This document shows positions 18,281-29,298 of a stretch of DNA of 64,000 nt, in pieces. The DNA lies in NCBI GenBank assembly GCA_963710665.1, contig CAVQBC010000004.1, forward strand, positions 434,001-498,000, written 5' to 3'. The first letter of the stretch is position 1. Every line of letters begins with the position of its first letter. The notes beneath the pieces were generated by a model that did no database searches, had not been told where the DNA came from, and saw only the letters and a program-made list of their open reading frames with translations. Source of the stretch: CAVQBC01 sp963710665 (GTDB lineage Bacteria > Actinomycetota > Thermoleophilia > Solirubrobacterales > Solirubrobacteraceae). A program made the position numbers and the translations under genes.

Positions 18281-18306
18281 CGACGTTCCCCTCCCGTTTT
18301 CTCCCT

Positions 18307-18348
18307 GGTACCGCTGTACCCGGTGCGGTGCCGCGGGGAACGGTACCG
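18307..18348. promoter_or_regulatory. Twin GGTACC palindromes before the cstA operon
   Basis: GGTACC at 18307-18312 (extended as GGTAC-CGCT-GTACC to 18320) and CGGTACCG at 18341-18348, 35 bp apart, about three and a third helical turns. They occupy the 73-bp gap between the ilvA stop and the first gene of the cstA operon. A dimeric regulator binding both is possible; there is no direct evidence. Confidence 0.35.
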
Positions 18349-18353
18349 AGCGG

Positions 18354-19568
18354 TCAGCGCAGGACGCGCGCCTCGTAGCCCGCCCCGGCGAGCGCCGCCA
18401 GCACCGCGTCGCGGTGGTCGCGGCCGCGCGTCTCGAGCACGAGCTCCACCGCGGTCTCGCGCACGTGCAGGTCGAGCCCCTCGCGGACGTGGGCCACGTC
18501 CACCACGTTGGCGCCGGTCTCCGCCAGGAGCCCCAGCACCCTGTGCAGGGAGCCCGGCCGGTCGGGCAGCCGCGTGAGCAGCACCAGGCGCCGGCCCGCC
18601 TCGGTCTCGTGGCGGCGGGCGATCGTCGCCAGCAGCCCGGGATCGACGTTGCCGCCCGACAGCAGCGCGACCGTGGTGCCGCGCGGCGCGGGCGCCACCT
18701 GGCCGCCCATGAGCGCGGCGACCGACACCGCGCCCGCCCCCTCCACCACGAGCTTGCAGCGCTCCATCAGCAGCACCATCGCCTCCGCGGTCTCCTCCTC
18801 GGCGACCACCGCCATGCCGTCGAGCCAGCGCCCCAGCAGGCCGAGCGTGAGCTCCCCCGGGCGCTTGACCGCGATGCCGTCGGCGATCGTCAGCGAGCTG
18901 TCCACCGGCACCGGCTCGCCGCGGCGCAGCGACTCGGGGTAGGGCGCACACGCCGCCGCCTGCACGCCGACGACCTCGACCTCGGGGCGCGCGGACTTCA
19001 CGGCGATGGCGATGCCGCTCGCCAGCCCGCCGCCGCCGACCGGGACGACCACGCGCGCGAGGTCCTCCACCTGGTCGAGCAGCTCGAGGCCGACCGAGCC
19101 CTGGCCCGCCACCACGTCGGGGTCGTCGAACGGGTGCACGAAGGCGAGGCCGCCCGCCTGCGCGCGCTCCCGCGCGGCGGCGAGGCACTCGTCGACCGCG
19201 GCGCCGCCGACGTGGACCGTCGCGCCCTGGTCGCGCGCGGCCTCCACCTTGGCCAGCGGCGCGTCGCCGGGGACGAACACCTCGCAATGCACGCCGAGCG
19301 CGGCCGCGGCGCACGCGACGCCCTGCGCGTGGTTGCCGGCCGACGCCGCCACCACGCCGCGTACGCACCCCTCCTCGCCCAGCGCGGCGAGCTTGGCGGC
19401 GGCGCCGCGGACCTTGAACGAGCCGGTGCGCTGGAGGTTCTCCGCCTTGAGGGCGACGACGCCGCCCGCGCGCTCGGACAGCGTCCGCGAGGACACGATC
19501 GGCGTGTGGCGCGCGACCGCGTCGACCGCCGGGCGGGCGGCGAGCACGTCGCGCGCGGTGACGGTCAC
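18354..19568 (-). CDS. ilvA: Threonine ammonia-lyase with C-terminal ACT domain
   Basis: 404-residue PLP enzyme converting threonine to 2-oxobutanoate and ammonia. The PLP lysine is K52 in TGSFKVRGA; the substrate loop is AASAGNHAQGVA, the phosphate loop VPVGGGGLASG, and the C-terminal core ends LLSGGNVDPGLL. Residues about 325-404 form one ACT domain (RLPDRPGSLHRVLGLLAETG), as in short IlvA/TdcB-ACT enzymes. The GTG start overlaps the ridA TGA. Pairing with ridA makes sense, since RidA removes the reactive enamine/imine that this enzyme releases. Confidence 0.95.
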   Translation of the reverse strand: MTVTARDVLAARPAVDAVARHTPIVSSRTLSERAGGVVALKAENLQRTGSFKVRGAAAKLAALGEEGCVRGVVAASAGNHAQGVACAAAALGVHCEVFVPGDAPLAKVEAARDQGATVHVGGAAVDECLAAARERAQAGGLAFVHPFDDPDVVAGQGSVGLELLDQVEDLARVVVPVGGGGLASGIAIAVKSARPEVEVVGVQAAACAPYPESLRRGEPVPVDSSLTIADGIAVKRPGELTLGLLGRWLDGMAVVAEEETAEAMVLLMERCKLVVEGAGAVSVAALMGGQVAPAPRGTTVALLSGGNVDPGLLATIARRHETEAGRRLVLLTRLPDRPGSLHRVLGLLAETGANVVDVAHVREGLDLHVRETAVELVLETRGRDHRDAVLAALAGAGYEARVLR

Positions 19569-19957
19569 CCGGAGAGCGCCAGGACCGCGTCCATCTCGAC
19601 CTTGGCGCCCTTGGGCAGCGCCGCCACGCCGATCGCCACGCGGGCGGGCGGCTCGGTCTCGAAGAACGTCCCGTAGACCTCGTTGACCTCGTTGAACGCG
19701 CTCATGTCGGTGAGGTAGACGGTGACGCGCACCGCGTCGGCCAGCGTCGCCCCGCCCGCGGCCGCGACCACCGCGAGGTTCTCCAGGCAGCGCCGCGCCT
19801 GGTCTGCGAACGTCTCGCCGACCAGCTCCCCGGACTCCGGGTCGAGCGGCACCTGGCCCGAGATGAACAGCAGGTCGCCCGTACGGACGGCATGGGAGTA
19901 CGGGCCGACCGCGGCCGGCGCCCCGAGCGCGGTAATCGTTTCACGATGATGCGGCAT
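19565..19957 (-). CDS. ridA: RidA family reactive enamine/imine deaminase
   Basis: 130-residue YjgF/RidA protein that hydrolyses 2-aminoacrylate and 2-aminocrotonate. Motifs are GPYSHAVRTGDLLFISGQVP, VVAAAGGATLADAVRVTVYL and PARVAIGVAALPKGAKVEMD, containing the catalytic arginine and glutamate. No ribosome site precedes the ATG at 19957, and only 18 bp separate it from the divergent gene, which points to a leaderless transcript. It is coupled to ilvA. Confidence 0.95.
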   Translation of the reverse strand: MPHHRETITALGAPAAVGPYSHAVRTGDLLFISGQVPLDPESGELVGETFADQARRCLENLAVVAAAGGATLADAVRVTVYLTDMSAFNEVNEVYGTFFETEPPARVAIGVAALPKGAKVEMDAVLALSG

Positions 19958-19975
19958 GGCTAGGACACTATCCAC
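19958..19975. promoter_or_regulatory. 18-bp divergent promoter between ridA and the YyaL-type gene
   Basis: The entire gap between two divergent ATG codons. On the minus strand TAGTGT (19970-19965) and on the plus strand CACTAT (19966-19971) are overlapping -10-like hexamers placed so that transcription would begin at or next to each ATG. Neither gene has a ribosome site. The -35 regions would lie inside the opposite coding sequences. Confidence 0.5.
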
Positions 19976-22000
<2,025 letters not shown>

Positions 22001-22132
22001 GGACAACCGAACCCCGCCGGTCGAGCTACCCGCCTCGCCCCGGCCCTCGGGGGGTGCTCGGATGCGGGGCGGTCCGATCCCCCCGGCGGCGTGCTCCGTA
22101 CCCACGGTGGCCGCCGTTTCGGCCGCTCCCCC

Positions 22133-24535
22133 GTGTCGAAGCTCTTCACCCTCCCCGCGCGGCGCATCCCGAAGTTCTTCGTCCTCGCGATCGCGCTCGT
22201 CCTCGTGGCCGCGGTCGGCCCGCTGTCGGGCAGGTTCGAGGACGCCCAGGAGAACGAGGCGACCTCCTTCCTGCCCGGCGACGCCGAGTCGGTCAAGGCG
22301 CTGCAGCAGATCGAGCGCTTCCCGGCCGGCGACACGGCCGCCGCCGTCACGGTCATCGCGCGCGACGACGGCCGGCTGACCCCGGCCGACCTCGCCCAGG
22401 CACGCGCGCTCGTACAGAGCCTGAAGGACGACCCGCCGCCGATCACCGCCGGCACCGAGGGACCGCTCCCCGCGCGCGACGGCGAGGCGGCGCTGATCGT
22501 CACCCAGGTGCGGGAGACGGGCGGCAGCGGCGACGAGTTCCTCGACTCGGTCACCGAGGTCCGCGATCGCGCGCATGCGCTGCGCGGTGACGGGCTGCAG
22601 GTGGAGGTGACGGGCGCCGCGGGCTTCGGGGCCGACGCGATCGAGGTCTTCGGCGACATCAACGGACAGCTGCTGCTGGCGGCCGGCGGTCTGGTGCTGA
22701 TCCTGCTGGTCCTGATCTACCGCTCGCCGATCTTCTGGACCATCCCCTTCTTCACCGTGCTGTTCGCGGAGGTCAGCGCGCGCGGCTTCGGCTACCTGCT
22801 CGCGGAGGCGGGCGTGACGATCAACGGCCAGTCGGGCGGGATCCTGCCGGTGCTGGTCTTCGGCGCGGGGACCGACTACGCGCTGCTGCTGGTCTCGCGC
22901 TACCGCGAGGAGCTGCGCCGCCACGACTCCAAGCACGAGGCGATGCAGATCGCGCTCGGCAACGCCGGTCCGGCGATCCTCGCCTCCGGGCTGACCGTGA
23001 TGGCGGCGCTGCTCGTGCTCGTGTTCGCCGAGGTCAACGGCACCGCCGGCCTCGGGCCGATCGGCGCGATGGGCGTCGGCCTCGCGATGCTGTTCATGCT
23101 CACGATGCTGCCGGCCGCGCTCGTGATCGCCGGCCGCCGCGCGTTCTGGCCGTTCGTGCCCGACGGGCCGGGCGGGCCGCTGCCGCCGCACCGCAGCCGT
23201 GCGCGCCGCGCGGTGGTGGCGGTCCTGATCGGCGCGCTCGCCGCCGCCGTGGCCGCGGGCGGAGGCGGCGTCGCGGCCGCGGCCGCGCTCGTCCTCGCCG
23301 CCCTCGTGACCTTCTTCCTGCTGGCGCCGGCCTTCCACCGCCTGGACACCGGGATGCTCTATCCCCGGATCGAGCGCCCGCTGGCCGCGCGCCACCGGCT
23401 CTCCGACGAGACCCACGGCTTCTGGCGGCGGATCGGCGACCGCGTCGCGGCGGCGCCGGGCCGGGTGGCGGTCGTCACCACGCTCGCGCTGCTGGTGCTG
23501 GCGGCCGGGCTCCTGCAGCTGAACACGGGGCTGACCAGCGGCAACTCCTTCCGCGGCGAGGTCGAGGCGGTCAAGGGCCAGGACCTCCTCACCGCCCACT
23601 TCCCCGCCGGCGCCAACGTGCCCACGACGGTCGTGGTCGACGACCCCGGGAAGGTCGCCGCGGTGCGCACGGCGCTGGAGCGCGACCCGGCAGTGGCACA
23701 GATCGGCCCGCCCGTGCAAGGTCCGCCGGGAGTCCGCTTCGACCTCCAGCTGAAGGTCGATCCCTACTCCACGGAGGCCTTCGGCGAGATCCCCGGCCTG
23801 CGCGCGGTGGCCAAGCGGGCCGGCGGCGAGGGCGTGCTGATCGGCGGCCCGACCGCCGCCGAGCACGACCTGCGCGAGGCCGCCGCGCGCGACAACCGGG
23901 TGATCATCCCGATCGCGTTGGTCGTCGTGTTCGCGATCCTGGCCGTGCTGCTGCGCTCGCTGTTCGCGCCGGCGCTGCTGGTCGCCACGGTGATCCTGTC
24001 CTTCGCCGCCGCGCTCGGGACCGGCATGTTCTTCTCCGAGAACGTGTTCGGGTTCCCCGGCATCGACCCGTCGCTGCCGCTGCTGACGTTCGTCTTCCTG
24101 GTCGCGCTGGGGATCGACTACAACATCTTCCTGATGGCGCGCGTGCGGGAGGAGACCCTCCGGTACGGGACGCGCGAGGGGATGCTGCGCGGGCTGGCGG
24201 TCACCGGCGCGGTGATCACCTCGGCCGGCATCGTGCTGGCGGGCACGTTCGGGGCGCTCGCCGTGCTGCCGCTGGTGTTCCTCACCGAGATCGGCTTCAT
24301 CATCGCCTTCGGCGTGCTGCTCGACACGTTCGTCGTGCGCTCGATCCTCGTGCCCGCGCTGGTGTTCGTCGTCGGGGACCGGATCTGGTGGCCGTCGCGG
24401 CTGGCTCGCGGCGGGGGCGGCGCGCAGCCCGAGTCCGCGGAGGCGGCGCCCGCGACCCGGCGCACGCCGGGTCTGACACCCCGCCGCGGCCTTCTCCGGC
24501 GACAGGTCGAGCGAGAGGGCCGGCAACGTCGGCCG
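22133..24535 (+). CDS. MMPL/RND family transporter, no stop codon before the next gene
   Basis: Membrane exporter of the MMPL family. It shows two repeats, each with a first helix, an extracytoplasmic domain and five further helices. The repeat signatures are FGAGTDYALLLVSRYREEL (about residue 245) and VALGIDYNIFLMARVREETL (about residue 660). Homology ends near 24415 (DRIWWPSRLARG). The frame then stays open through a scar and into the BKACE gene at 24848, so the end given is arbitrary. The start is GTG 22133 (MSKLFTLP); GTG 22091 is possible and neither has a ribosome site. Likely moves lipids or hydrophobic compounds. Confidence 0.85.
24455..24472. terminator. Hairpin after the MMPL homology
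   Basis: Perfect stem ACCCGGC-GCAC-GCCGGGT with no T-run. It may be the original MMPL terminator region, now read as coding in the open frame. Confidence 0.35.
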
Positions 24536-24851
24536 ACGGCGGGTTCGCGATCGTCGGGCCCTACGCGGCGGAGGTCTGGCCGCAGCGCCTGCGGGCGTCC
24601 GGCATGGGCTCCGCGTACGGGTTCGGCGACGTCGGGCGGATCGCGGGCCCGTCGACGCCATCGCGCCGGCCTTCTTGTTCCTGGCCGCCTTCGCGGCGCT
24701 CGGCGGGATCATCTACCGCCTCGTAGGCTTCGAGACCCGCGGGCGGTCGCTCGAGGAGCTCGAGACCGGGCTCGGCGGCGGTCCGCCCCGCGCCGCCGGG
24801 ACCACGCCGGCGTTCGTCCGCTCGTCCCCGATCAAGGAGCGCGTCCAGTGA
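24536..24851 (+). pseudogene. Remnant of an MFS sugar-type transporter (C-terminal scraps)
   Basis: Two pieces of an MFS transporter survive in different frames. The first is FAIVGPYAAEVWPQRLRASG followed by MGSAYGFGDVGRIAG (helix 8-10 region, about 24543-24650). The second is VDAIAPAFLFLAAFAALGG and VGFETRGRSLEELE (last helix and tail, about 24650-24770), ending at TGA 24849-24851. The N-terminal two thirds and the helix between the pieces are gone. The surviving stop still overlaps the BKACE start (GTGA), so an intact MFS gene once formed an operon with it. Confidence 0.82.
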
Positions 24852-25777
24852 AGTATCCGAGCACCGATCCCGTGATCATCACCTGTGCGCTGACCGGCGG
24901 CATCCACGGCAAGGAGGCCAACGACAACCTCCCCGAGCAGCCGGATGAGATCGTCGAGCAGGGGGTCGCCGCCTGGCGGGCGGGGGCGTCCATCCTGCAC
25001 GTCCACGCCCGCAAGCCCGACGGCTCGAACACGATGGACCCCGCCATCTACCACGAGCTGCACTCGCGGCTGTGCGAGGAGACCGACGCGATCATCCAGC
25101 TCACCACGGGCGGCAGCCCGCGGCTGTCGATCGAGGAGCGGCTGACCACGGCGCTGCTCTCGCCCGAGATGTGCTCGCTGAACATGGGGCTGCTGAACTT
25201 CTTCATCCGCGGCGAGCGGGTGTTCTTCCCCAACCACCGCGAGGACATCGAGCGCTTCGCGCGGGAGATGGTCGCGCGCGACATCCGCCCCGAGCTCGAG
25301 GTCTACAACTCGGCGATGCTCGAGGAGGTCGCGTACCTGCTCTCGCAGGACATCCTCTCGCCGCCCTACGTCATCAACTTCGTGCTCCAGACGCCGACGC
25401 AGGGCGGCCACCGCGGGACCCCGGCCAACCTGCAGGACATGATGGCGCGGCTCGTCGACCTGCCGGCCGACCGCTCCGACCTGCGCGTCAACGTCAGCGC
25501 GATGGGCGCCACCCAGCTGCCGATGACGACGATCGCGATGGCCATGGGCCTCAACGCGCGCGTGGGGATGGAGGACAACGTCTTCTACCGCCGCGGCGAG
25601 CTGCTGACCGACAACGCCCAGCTCGTGGACCGCGCGGTGCGGATCGCCGCCGAGCTCGACCGGCGCCCGGCGACGCCCGACGAGGCGCGCGAGGTGCTCG
25701 GCGTGCGCGGGCGCGAGGCCGGCTCGCTGCCCGACGTCCGCGGGCCGCTGCCGGAGGGCCTGCAGGCGGAGGTCTAA
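24848..25777 (+). CDS. BKACE family 3-keto-5-aminohexanoate cleavage protein
   Basis: 309-residue Zn-dependent TIM-barrel beta-keto acid cleavage enzyme, which condenses a beta-keto acid with acetyl-CoA and splits it to acetoacetate plus a new CoA ester. Zinc ligands sit in SILHVHAR; family blocks are VIITCALTGGIHGKEANDN, QLTTGG, RPELEVYNSAMLEE and the late VGMEDNVFYRRGE with its glutamate. The GTG at 24848 has its own AAGGAG ribosome site at 24834-24839, so it is translated independently of the frame that runs in from MMPL. Substrate cannot be assigned; family members differ widely. Confidence 0.92.
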   Translation: MKYPSTDPVIITCALTGGIHGKEANDNLPEQPDEIVEQGVAAWRAGASILHVHARKPDGSNTMDPAIYHELHSRLCEETDAIIQLTTGGSPRLSIEERLTTALLSPEMCSLNMGLLNFFIRGERVFFPNHREDIERFAREMVARDIRPELEVYNSAMLEEVAYLLSQDILSPPYVINFVLQTPTQGGHRGTPANLQDMMARLVDLPADRSDLRVNVSAMGATQLPMTTIAMAMGLNARVGMEDNVFYRRGELLTDNAQLVDRAVRIAAELDRRPATPDEAREVLGVRGREAGSLPDVRGPLPEGLQAEV

Positions 25778-25782
25778 CCAGC

Positions 25783-26517
25783 TCACGCGTCGACCCCGCT
25801 GACACGGAACCGGCGCCACCGGGCGCTCAGGCCCTGCCCGTCGAGCGAGCGGCTGCGGCCGTCCCGGATCGGCAGCATCGTCCAGATCCCGATCCCGATG
25901 CGAACGTGCTCGGGGATCACGGTGCCGTGGGCCTCGTAGACCTTGCGGCCGTCGACGCGCCAGGCCGCGGTCGAGCGGCTCCGGTCGAGCGTGATCTCGC
26001 ACGCGCGAAGCCGGGTGAAGTCGTCGTCGAAGTCCTCGTACGGCGACTCGATGACGTGGTAGAAGGGCTCGCCGGCTCCGCCACCGCCCAGTCCCAGCTG
26101 CTCGTGCAGCGCGAGCACGCGGGTGGAGGTGCCGCAGACGGCGAACACCCGGCTGGTCGCCTCGAGGTCGAAGACGTGGAAGGCGGCCATTCCCCGGCGG
26201 TAGTCCGCCGGGTCCCCGCCGATGCTCTCGACCGCGAGGTCGACGGCGAACGTCGCCGGCCGATCCGGCGGCAGCGCGAACCCGCGCGTCGAGAAGGCGA
26301 GGTACTTGGGGCTGTCGGCGGCCTGGAACGCGTCGTGCGACAGGGAGAAGCGCGGGATCGTCACTCGCATCTCGCCCTCGCCGACGGCCAGCTCGGCGTT
26401 GGGGTCGAGCGGGAGGTGCTCCCCTCCTGTCGGGAGCGGCAGGCGCGCCGAGGTCCAGTGCGCGGCGTCGAGATCGGGCCCGGTGAGCTCGTCGTAGGTG
26501 ACGAAGCCGTTGCTCAT
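25783..26517 (-). CDS. DUF6081 family protein
   Basis: 244-residue beta-rich protein with features of DUF6081: YDELTGPDLDAAHW, DSPKYLAFSTRGFALP, AAFHVFDLEATSRVF, FYHVIESPYED and LDGQGLSARWRRFRVS. The fold resembles a concanavalin-type jelly roll and no catalytic function is established. No signal peptide. Its ATG overlaps the TGA of the epimerase gene, so both are one operon. Confidence 0.8.
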   Translation of the reverse strand: MSNGFVTYDELTGPDLDAAHWTSARLPLPTGGEHLPLDPNAELAVGEGEMRVTIPRFSLSHDAFQAADSPKYLAFSTRGFALPPDRPATFAVDLAVESIGGDPADYRRGMAAFHVFDLEATSRVFAVCGTSTRVLALHEQLGLGGGGAGEPFYHVIESPYEDFDDDFTRLRACEITLDRSRSTAAWRVDGRKVYEAHGTVIPEHVRIGIGIWTMLPIRDGRSRSLDGQGLSARWRRFRVSGVDA

Positions 26518-27506
26518 GTGGAGAGGCGGGACGTCGATCGGCTCGCTTCCGCGGCGCGATCGGGCGTGCCTCGCTGCGCCGGGGCGGTCGACGCGTAGGC
26601 GGCCTTGAAGCCTTCTCGCCAGGTCGGGTGGCGAGGCTGCCACCCGAGCTCCCGCTTGGCCTTGGCGTTCGACGCGCCGCGCGCCTCGGTGCCCATCACG
26701 ACGGCCGCCTCGCCGGCGACCAGGCGCGCGAGCCAGCGCGGGAAGCGCCGCGGCGGCTTGGCGCCCAGCGCCTCCGCGAGCACCGGCAGCCACTCGCGCA
26801 CCGGCGCGGGCTCGTCGTCGACGACGTTGAAGATGCCCGGCCCGTCGTGCTCGAGCGCGAGCACGGTCGCCGCCGCGGCGTCGTCGAGATGGATCCACGA
26901 CGCGACGCCCCCGCCGTCGCCGATGATCGGGTACTGCCGCTTGCGCACCGGCTCGATCAGCCCGTCGTTGGCGGCGCCGTAGAAGATGCCGTAGCGGAGC
27001 GCGATCCCGCCGGCGTCGGTGACCGCCTCCTCGAGATGGCGCATCGCGGCGCTCGACTCGCGCGTCGACGCGACCGGGGCGGGATCGAGGGGGTCGTCCT
27101 CGGTCTTGACCAGCCCGCCCTCGCGCGCGGTCCGGAAGCTGGCGAAGCTCTGCGCGACGAACCGGCCGACGCGCGCCTCGCGCGCGGCCGCGAGCAGCGC
27201 GTCGGTGCCCTCGGTCCGCAGCCGGTTCGTCTTCGCGAACGTGCGGTCGAAGTTGCGCGAGAAGGTCAGGTCCGCCAGGGCCGTCGCCTGGTGGACGATC
27301 GCGTCCGGCGCGGCCTCGAGCACGGTCCGGCGCACGGCCGCGCGATCGAGCAGATCGAGCGCGACCGGCTCGGCGCCGAGCGCCCGGAGGTGCTCCGCCT
27401 TCTCGGCCGACCTCGAGGTGCCGATCACCTCGTGGCCTCGCTCGACGAGCTGGGGGACCAGCCTGGTGCCGATCGCACCGCTCGCTCCTGCAACGAATAC
27501 TCGCAT
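26514..27506 (-). CDS. NAD-dependent epimerase/dehydratase family protein
   Basis: 330-residue extended short-chain dehydrogenase. Rossmann motif VFVAGASGAIGTRLV, then LDLLDRAAV, VHQATALADL and the substrate-side GIFYGAANDGLIEPVRKRQY. The usual Y-x3-K is not obvious (STRESSAAMRHLEEAV), as in several NAD-binding relatives that are not true epimerases. GAAGGAG precedes the ATG. Followed by the coupled DUF6081 gene; the MarR gene lies upstream on the same strand but 90 bp away. Confidence 0.87.
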   Translation of the reverse strand: MRVFVAGASGAIGTRLVPQLVERGHEVIGTSRSAEKAEHLRALGAEPVALDLLDRAAVRRTVLEAAPDAIVHQATALADLTFSRNFDRTFAKTNRLRTEGTDALLAAAREARVGRFVAQSFASFRTAREGGLVKTEDDPLDPAPVASTRESSAAMRHLEEAVTDAGGIALRYGIFYGAANDGLIEPVRKRQYPIIGDGGGVASWIHLDDAAAATVLALEHDGPGIFNVVDDEPAPVREWLPVLAEALGAKPPRRFPRWLARLVAGEAAVVMGTEARGASNAKAKRELGWQPRHPTWREGFKAAYASTAPAQRGTPDRAAEASRSTSRLST

Positions 27507-27596
27507 TGGGTCGCTCCTTCGGTCACGTCGCCCCGCGTCGGGCGGGGTCTATGGCCATGACCCGGCCGGACGAGCGGATGTGACCGATGGATGAGC

Positions 27597-28070
27597 TCAG
27601 CGGGGGGTGGACATGCCCTCGAGGTGGCGGCGGGTCAGCTCGTTCGTGGCGTCCAGGAACTCGGAGATGAGATCGAGTTGGTCGCCGGTGAAACGGCGGG
27701 AGAGCTCCGCGTGCCACTCGGCGGACACCGGGCGCCAGATCGCGTCCGCGCGGGCATAGAAGTGGTCGGTGACCTCGATCCGGACCCGGCGGCGGTCCGC
27801 GGCGTCACGAACCCGGCGGGCGTAGCCGGCGCGCTCGAGCCGGTCGACGACGCCGGTGACGGCGCCGGTCGTGAGGCCCGCCTCCGCCGCCAGGGCGCCG
27901 GCCGTGACACCGCCGCGGTTCTCGACGATGTTCAGGCAGTGGAGGTCGGTGAGGTTGACGCCGAGCGCCTCGGCCGCGCGGGTGTCGAAGGCGCGGTCGA
28001 GGTTGCCGCTTGTGCGGAACGCCGAGATCAGCGCAGCGACCTTGTCCCGGCTGGAGGAATCTCTTGGCAC
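27597..28070 (-). CDS. MarR family transcriptional regulator
   Basis: 157-residue winged-helix repressor: LHCLNIVENRGGVTAGALAA, the recognition helix TTGAVTGVVDRLERAGYARR, and wing DAADRRRVRIEVTD. The start is GTG 28070 with AGAGG upstream. It is divergent from the epoxide hydrolase, and the gap holds two matched palindromes, so it likely represses itself and that enzyme, released by an aromatic or epoxide-related ligand (inference). Confidence 0.92.
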   Translation of the reverse strand: MPRDSSSRDKVAALISAFRTSGNLDRAFDTRAAEALGVNLTDLHCLNIVENRGGVTAGALAAEAGLTTGAVTGVVDRLERAGYARRVRDAADRRRVRIEVTDHFYARADAIWRPVSAEWHAELSRRFTGDQLDLISEFLDATNELTRRHLEGMSTPR

Positions 28071-28078
28071 CTGAACCT

Positions 28079-28107
28079 CTTAGATACTAAGCTACTTGGC
28101 CACCAAG
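28079..28107. promoter_or_regulatory. Two tandem palindromes in the MarR/epoxide hydrolase gap
   Basis: CTTAG-ATA-CTAAG at 28079-28091 and CTTGG-CCA-CCAAG at 28095-28107. Both are perfect 5-bp arms with 3-bp centres, of consensus CTTRG-N3-CYAAG, with centres 16 bp apart. The position, directly before the MarR start and upstream of the hydrolase, fits MarR operators. Confidence 0.68.
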
Positions 28108-28152
28108 AGTTTACCGGCGCCCTCGGCGGGCGCGCCGGGGAAAGGAGCGCAC

Positions 28153-29289
28153 GTGAGCAAGCCGACCGAGGGTTCCGAGCTCCGAACGTTTCGGGCCGAG
28201 CTGCCGCAGGCCGGCCTCGACGACCTCCAGGCCCGCCTGGCCCGGGTGCGCTGGCCCGATGAGCTGCCCGACGCGGCGTGGCGCTACGGCGTCCCGCTCG
28301 GGTACGTCCGCGAGCTGGTCGAGCACTGGCGCACGGCCTTCGACTGGCGCGACCAGGAGGCCAGGCTCAACGCCCATCCCCAGTTCACGACGACGATCGA
28401 CGGCGAGTCGGTGCACTTCATCCACGTGCGCTCGCCCGAGCCCGACGCGCTGGCGCTGATCTGCACCCACGGCTGGCCGATGTCGGTCTTCGAGTATCTC
28501 GACCTGATCGGGCCGCTGAGCGACCCCCGCGCCCACGACGGCGATCCAGCGGATGCCTTCCACCTGGTGATCCCCTCCGTACCCGGCGTCGCCTTCTCCG
28601 GCCCGACGACCGGCCCCGGTTGGAACACGCCACGGATCGCCCGGGCCTGGGTCGAGCTGATGGCGCGTCTGGGCTACGAGCGCTACGGCGCGCACGGCAA
28701 CGACGCGGGCTCGCTGATCTCACCCGAGGTCGGCCGCCACGACCCGGCGCGGGTGGTCGGGGTGCACGTCACCCAGCTCTTCTCGTTCCCCTCGGGAGAC
28801 CCGGCGGAGTTCGCCGGCATGAGCGAGGAGGACCAGGCCGCACTGCGGTTCCTCGAGCAGTTCACCGCCGGCGGCGGCCTCGCCTACAACGCCTATCAGT
28901 CCGCCCAGCCGCAGACGCTGGCCTACGCGCTGCAGGACTCGCCCGCCGGCTGGCTGGCCTGGGTGACCCAGCTCTTCCAGCGCTGGCTCGCGCCGGACGA
29001 CATCCTCACGCACGCCTCCGCGTACTGGCTGACCGGCACCATCGGCTCGTCCATCCGGCGCTACTACGAGGAGACCCACGCCGGCGGGCAGCCGACGGAG
29101 CCCACCACCACCCCGACCGGCGTGGCGATCTTCGCCGAGGACTTCCAGTCGGTGCGGCGCTTCGCCGAGCGCGACCACGCGAACATCACCAGCTGGCACC
29201 GCTACGAGCGCGGCAGCCACTTCGCGCCCCAGGACGCCCCCGACCTCCTCCTCGACGATCTCCGGGGCTTCTTCCGGCAGCTGCGCTGA
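28153..29289 (+). CDS. Epoxide hydrolase family alpha/beta hydrolase
   Basis: 378-residue hydrolase with the epoxide-hydrolase N-terminal cap (FRAELPQAGLDDLQARLARV) followed by the alpha/beta fold. The oxyanion strand is CTHGWPMSVFEYL, the nucleophile aspartate lies in YGAHGNDAGSLIS, and the histidine in RGSHFAPQDAPD. Such enzymes add water to epoxides via an aspartyl ester. The GTG at 28153 is chosen because AAAGGAG lies 6 nt before it; upstream in-frame residues have no homology. Controlled by the divergent MarR protein (inference). Confidence 0.92.
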   Translation: MSKPTEGSELRTFRAELPQAGLDDLQARLARVRWPDELPDAAWRYGVPLGYVRELVEHWRTAFDWRDQEARLNAHPQFTTTIDGESVHFIHVRSPEPDALALICTHGWPMSVFEYLDLIGPLSDPRAHDGDPADAFHLVIPSVPGVAFSGPTTGPGWNTPRIARAWVELMARLGYERYGAHGNDAGSLISPEVGRHDPARVVGVHVTQLFSFPSGDPAEFAGMSEEDQAALRFLEQFTAGGGLAYNAYQSAQPQTLAYALQDSPAGWLAWVTQLFQRWLAPDDILTHASAYWLTGTIGSSIRRYYEETHAGGQPTEPTTTPTGVAIFAEDFQSVRRFAERDHANITSWHRYERGSHFAPQDAPDLLLDDLRGFFRQLR

Positions 29290-29298
29290 ACGGCCCGG

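Noticed and set aside
22091..25777. One continuous 1,228-codon frame as a genuine MMPL-BKACE fusion protein
   Set aside because: The 130 codons between the two domains are out-of-frame remnants of an MFS transporter, and BKACE has its own ribosome site and GTG start at the proper place.
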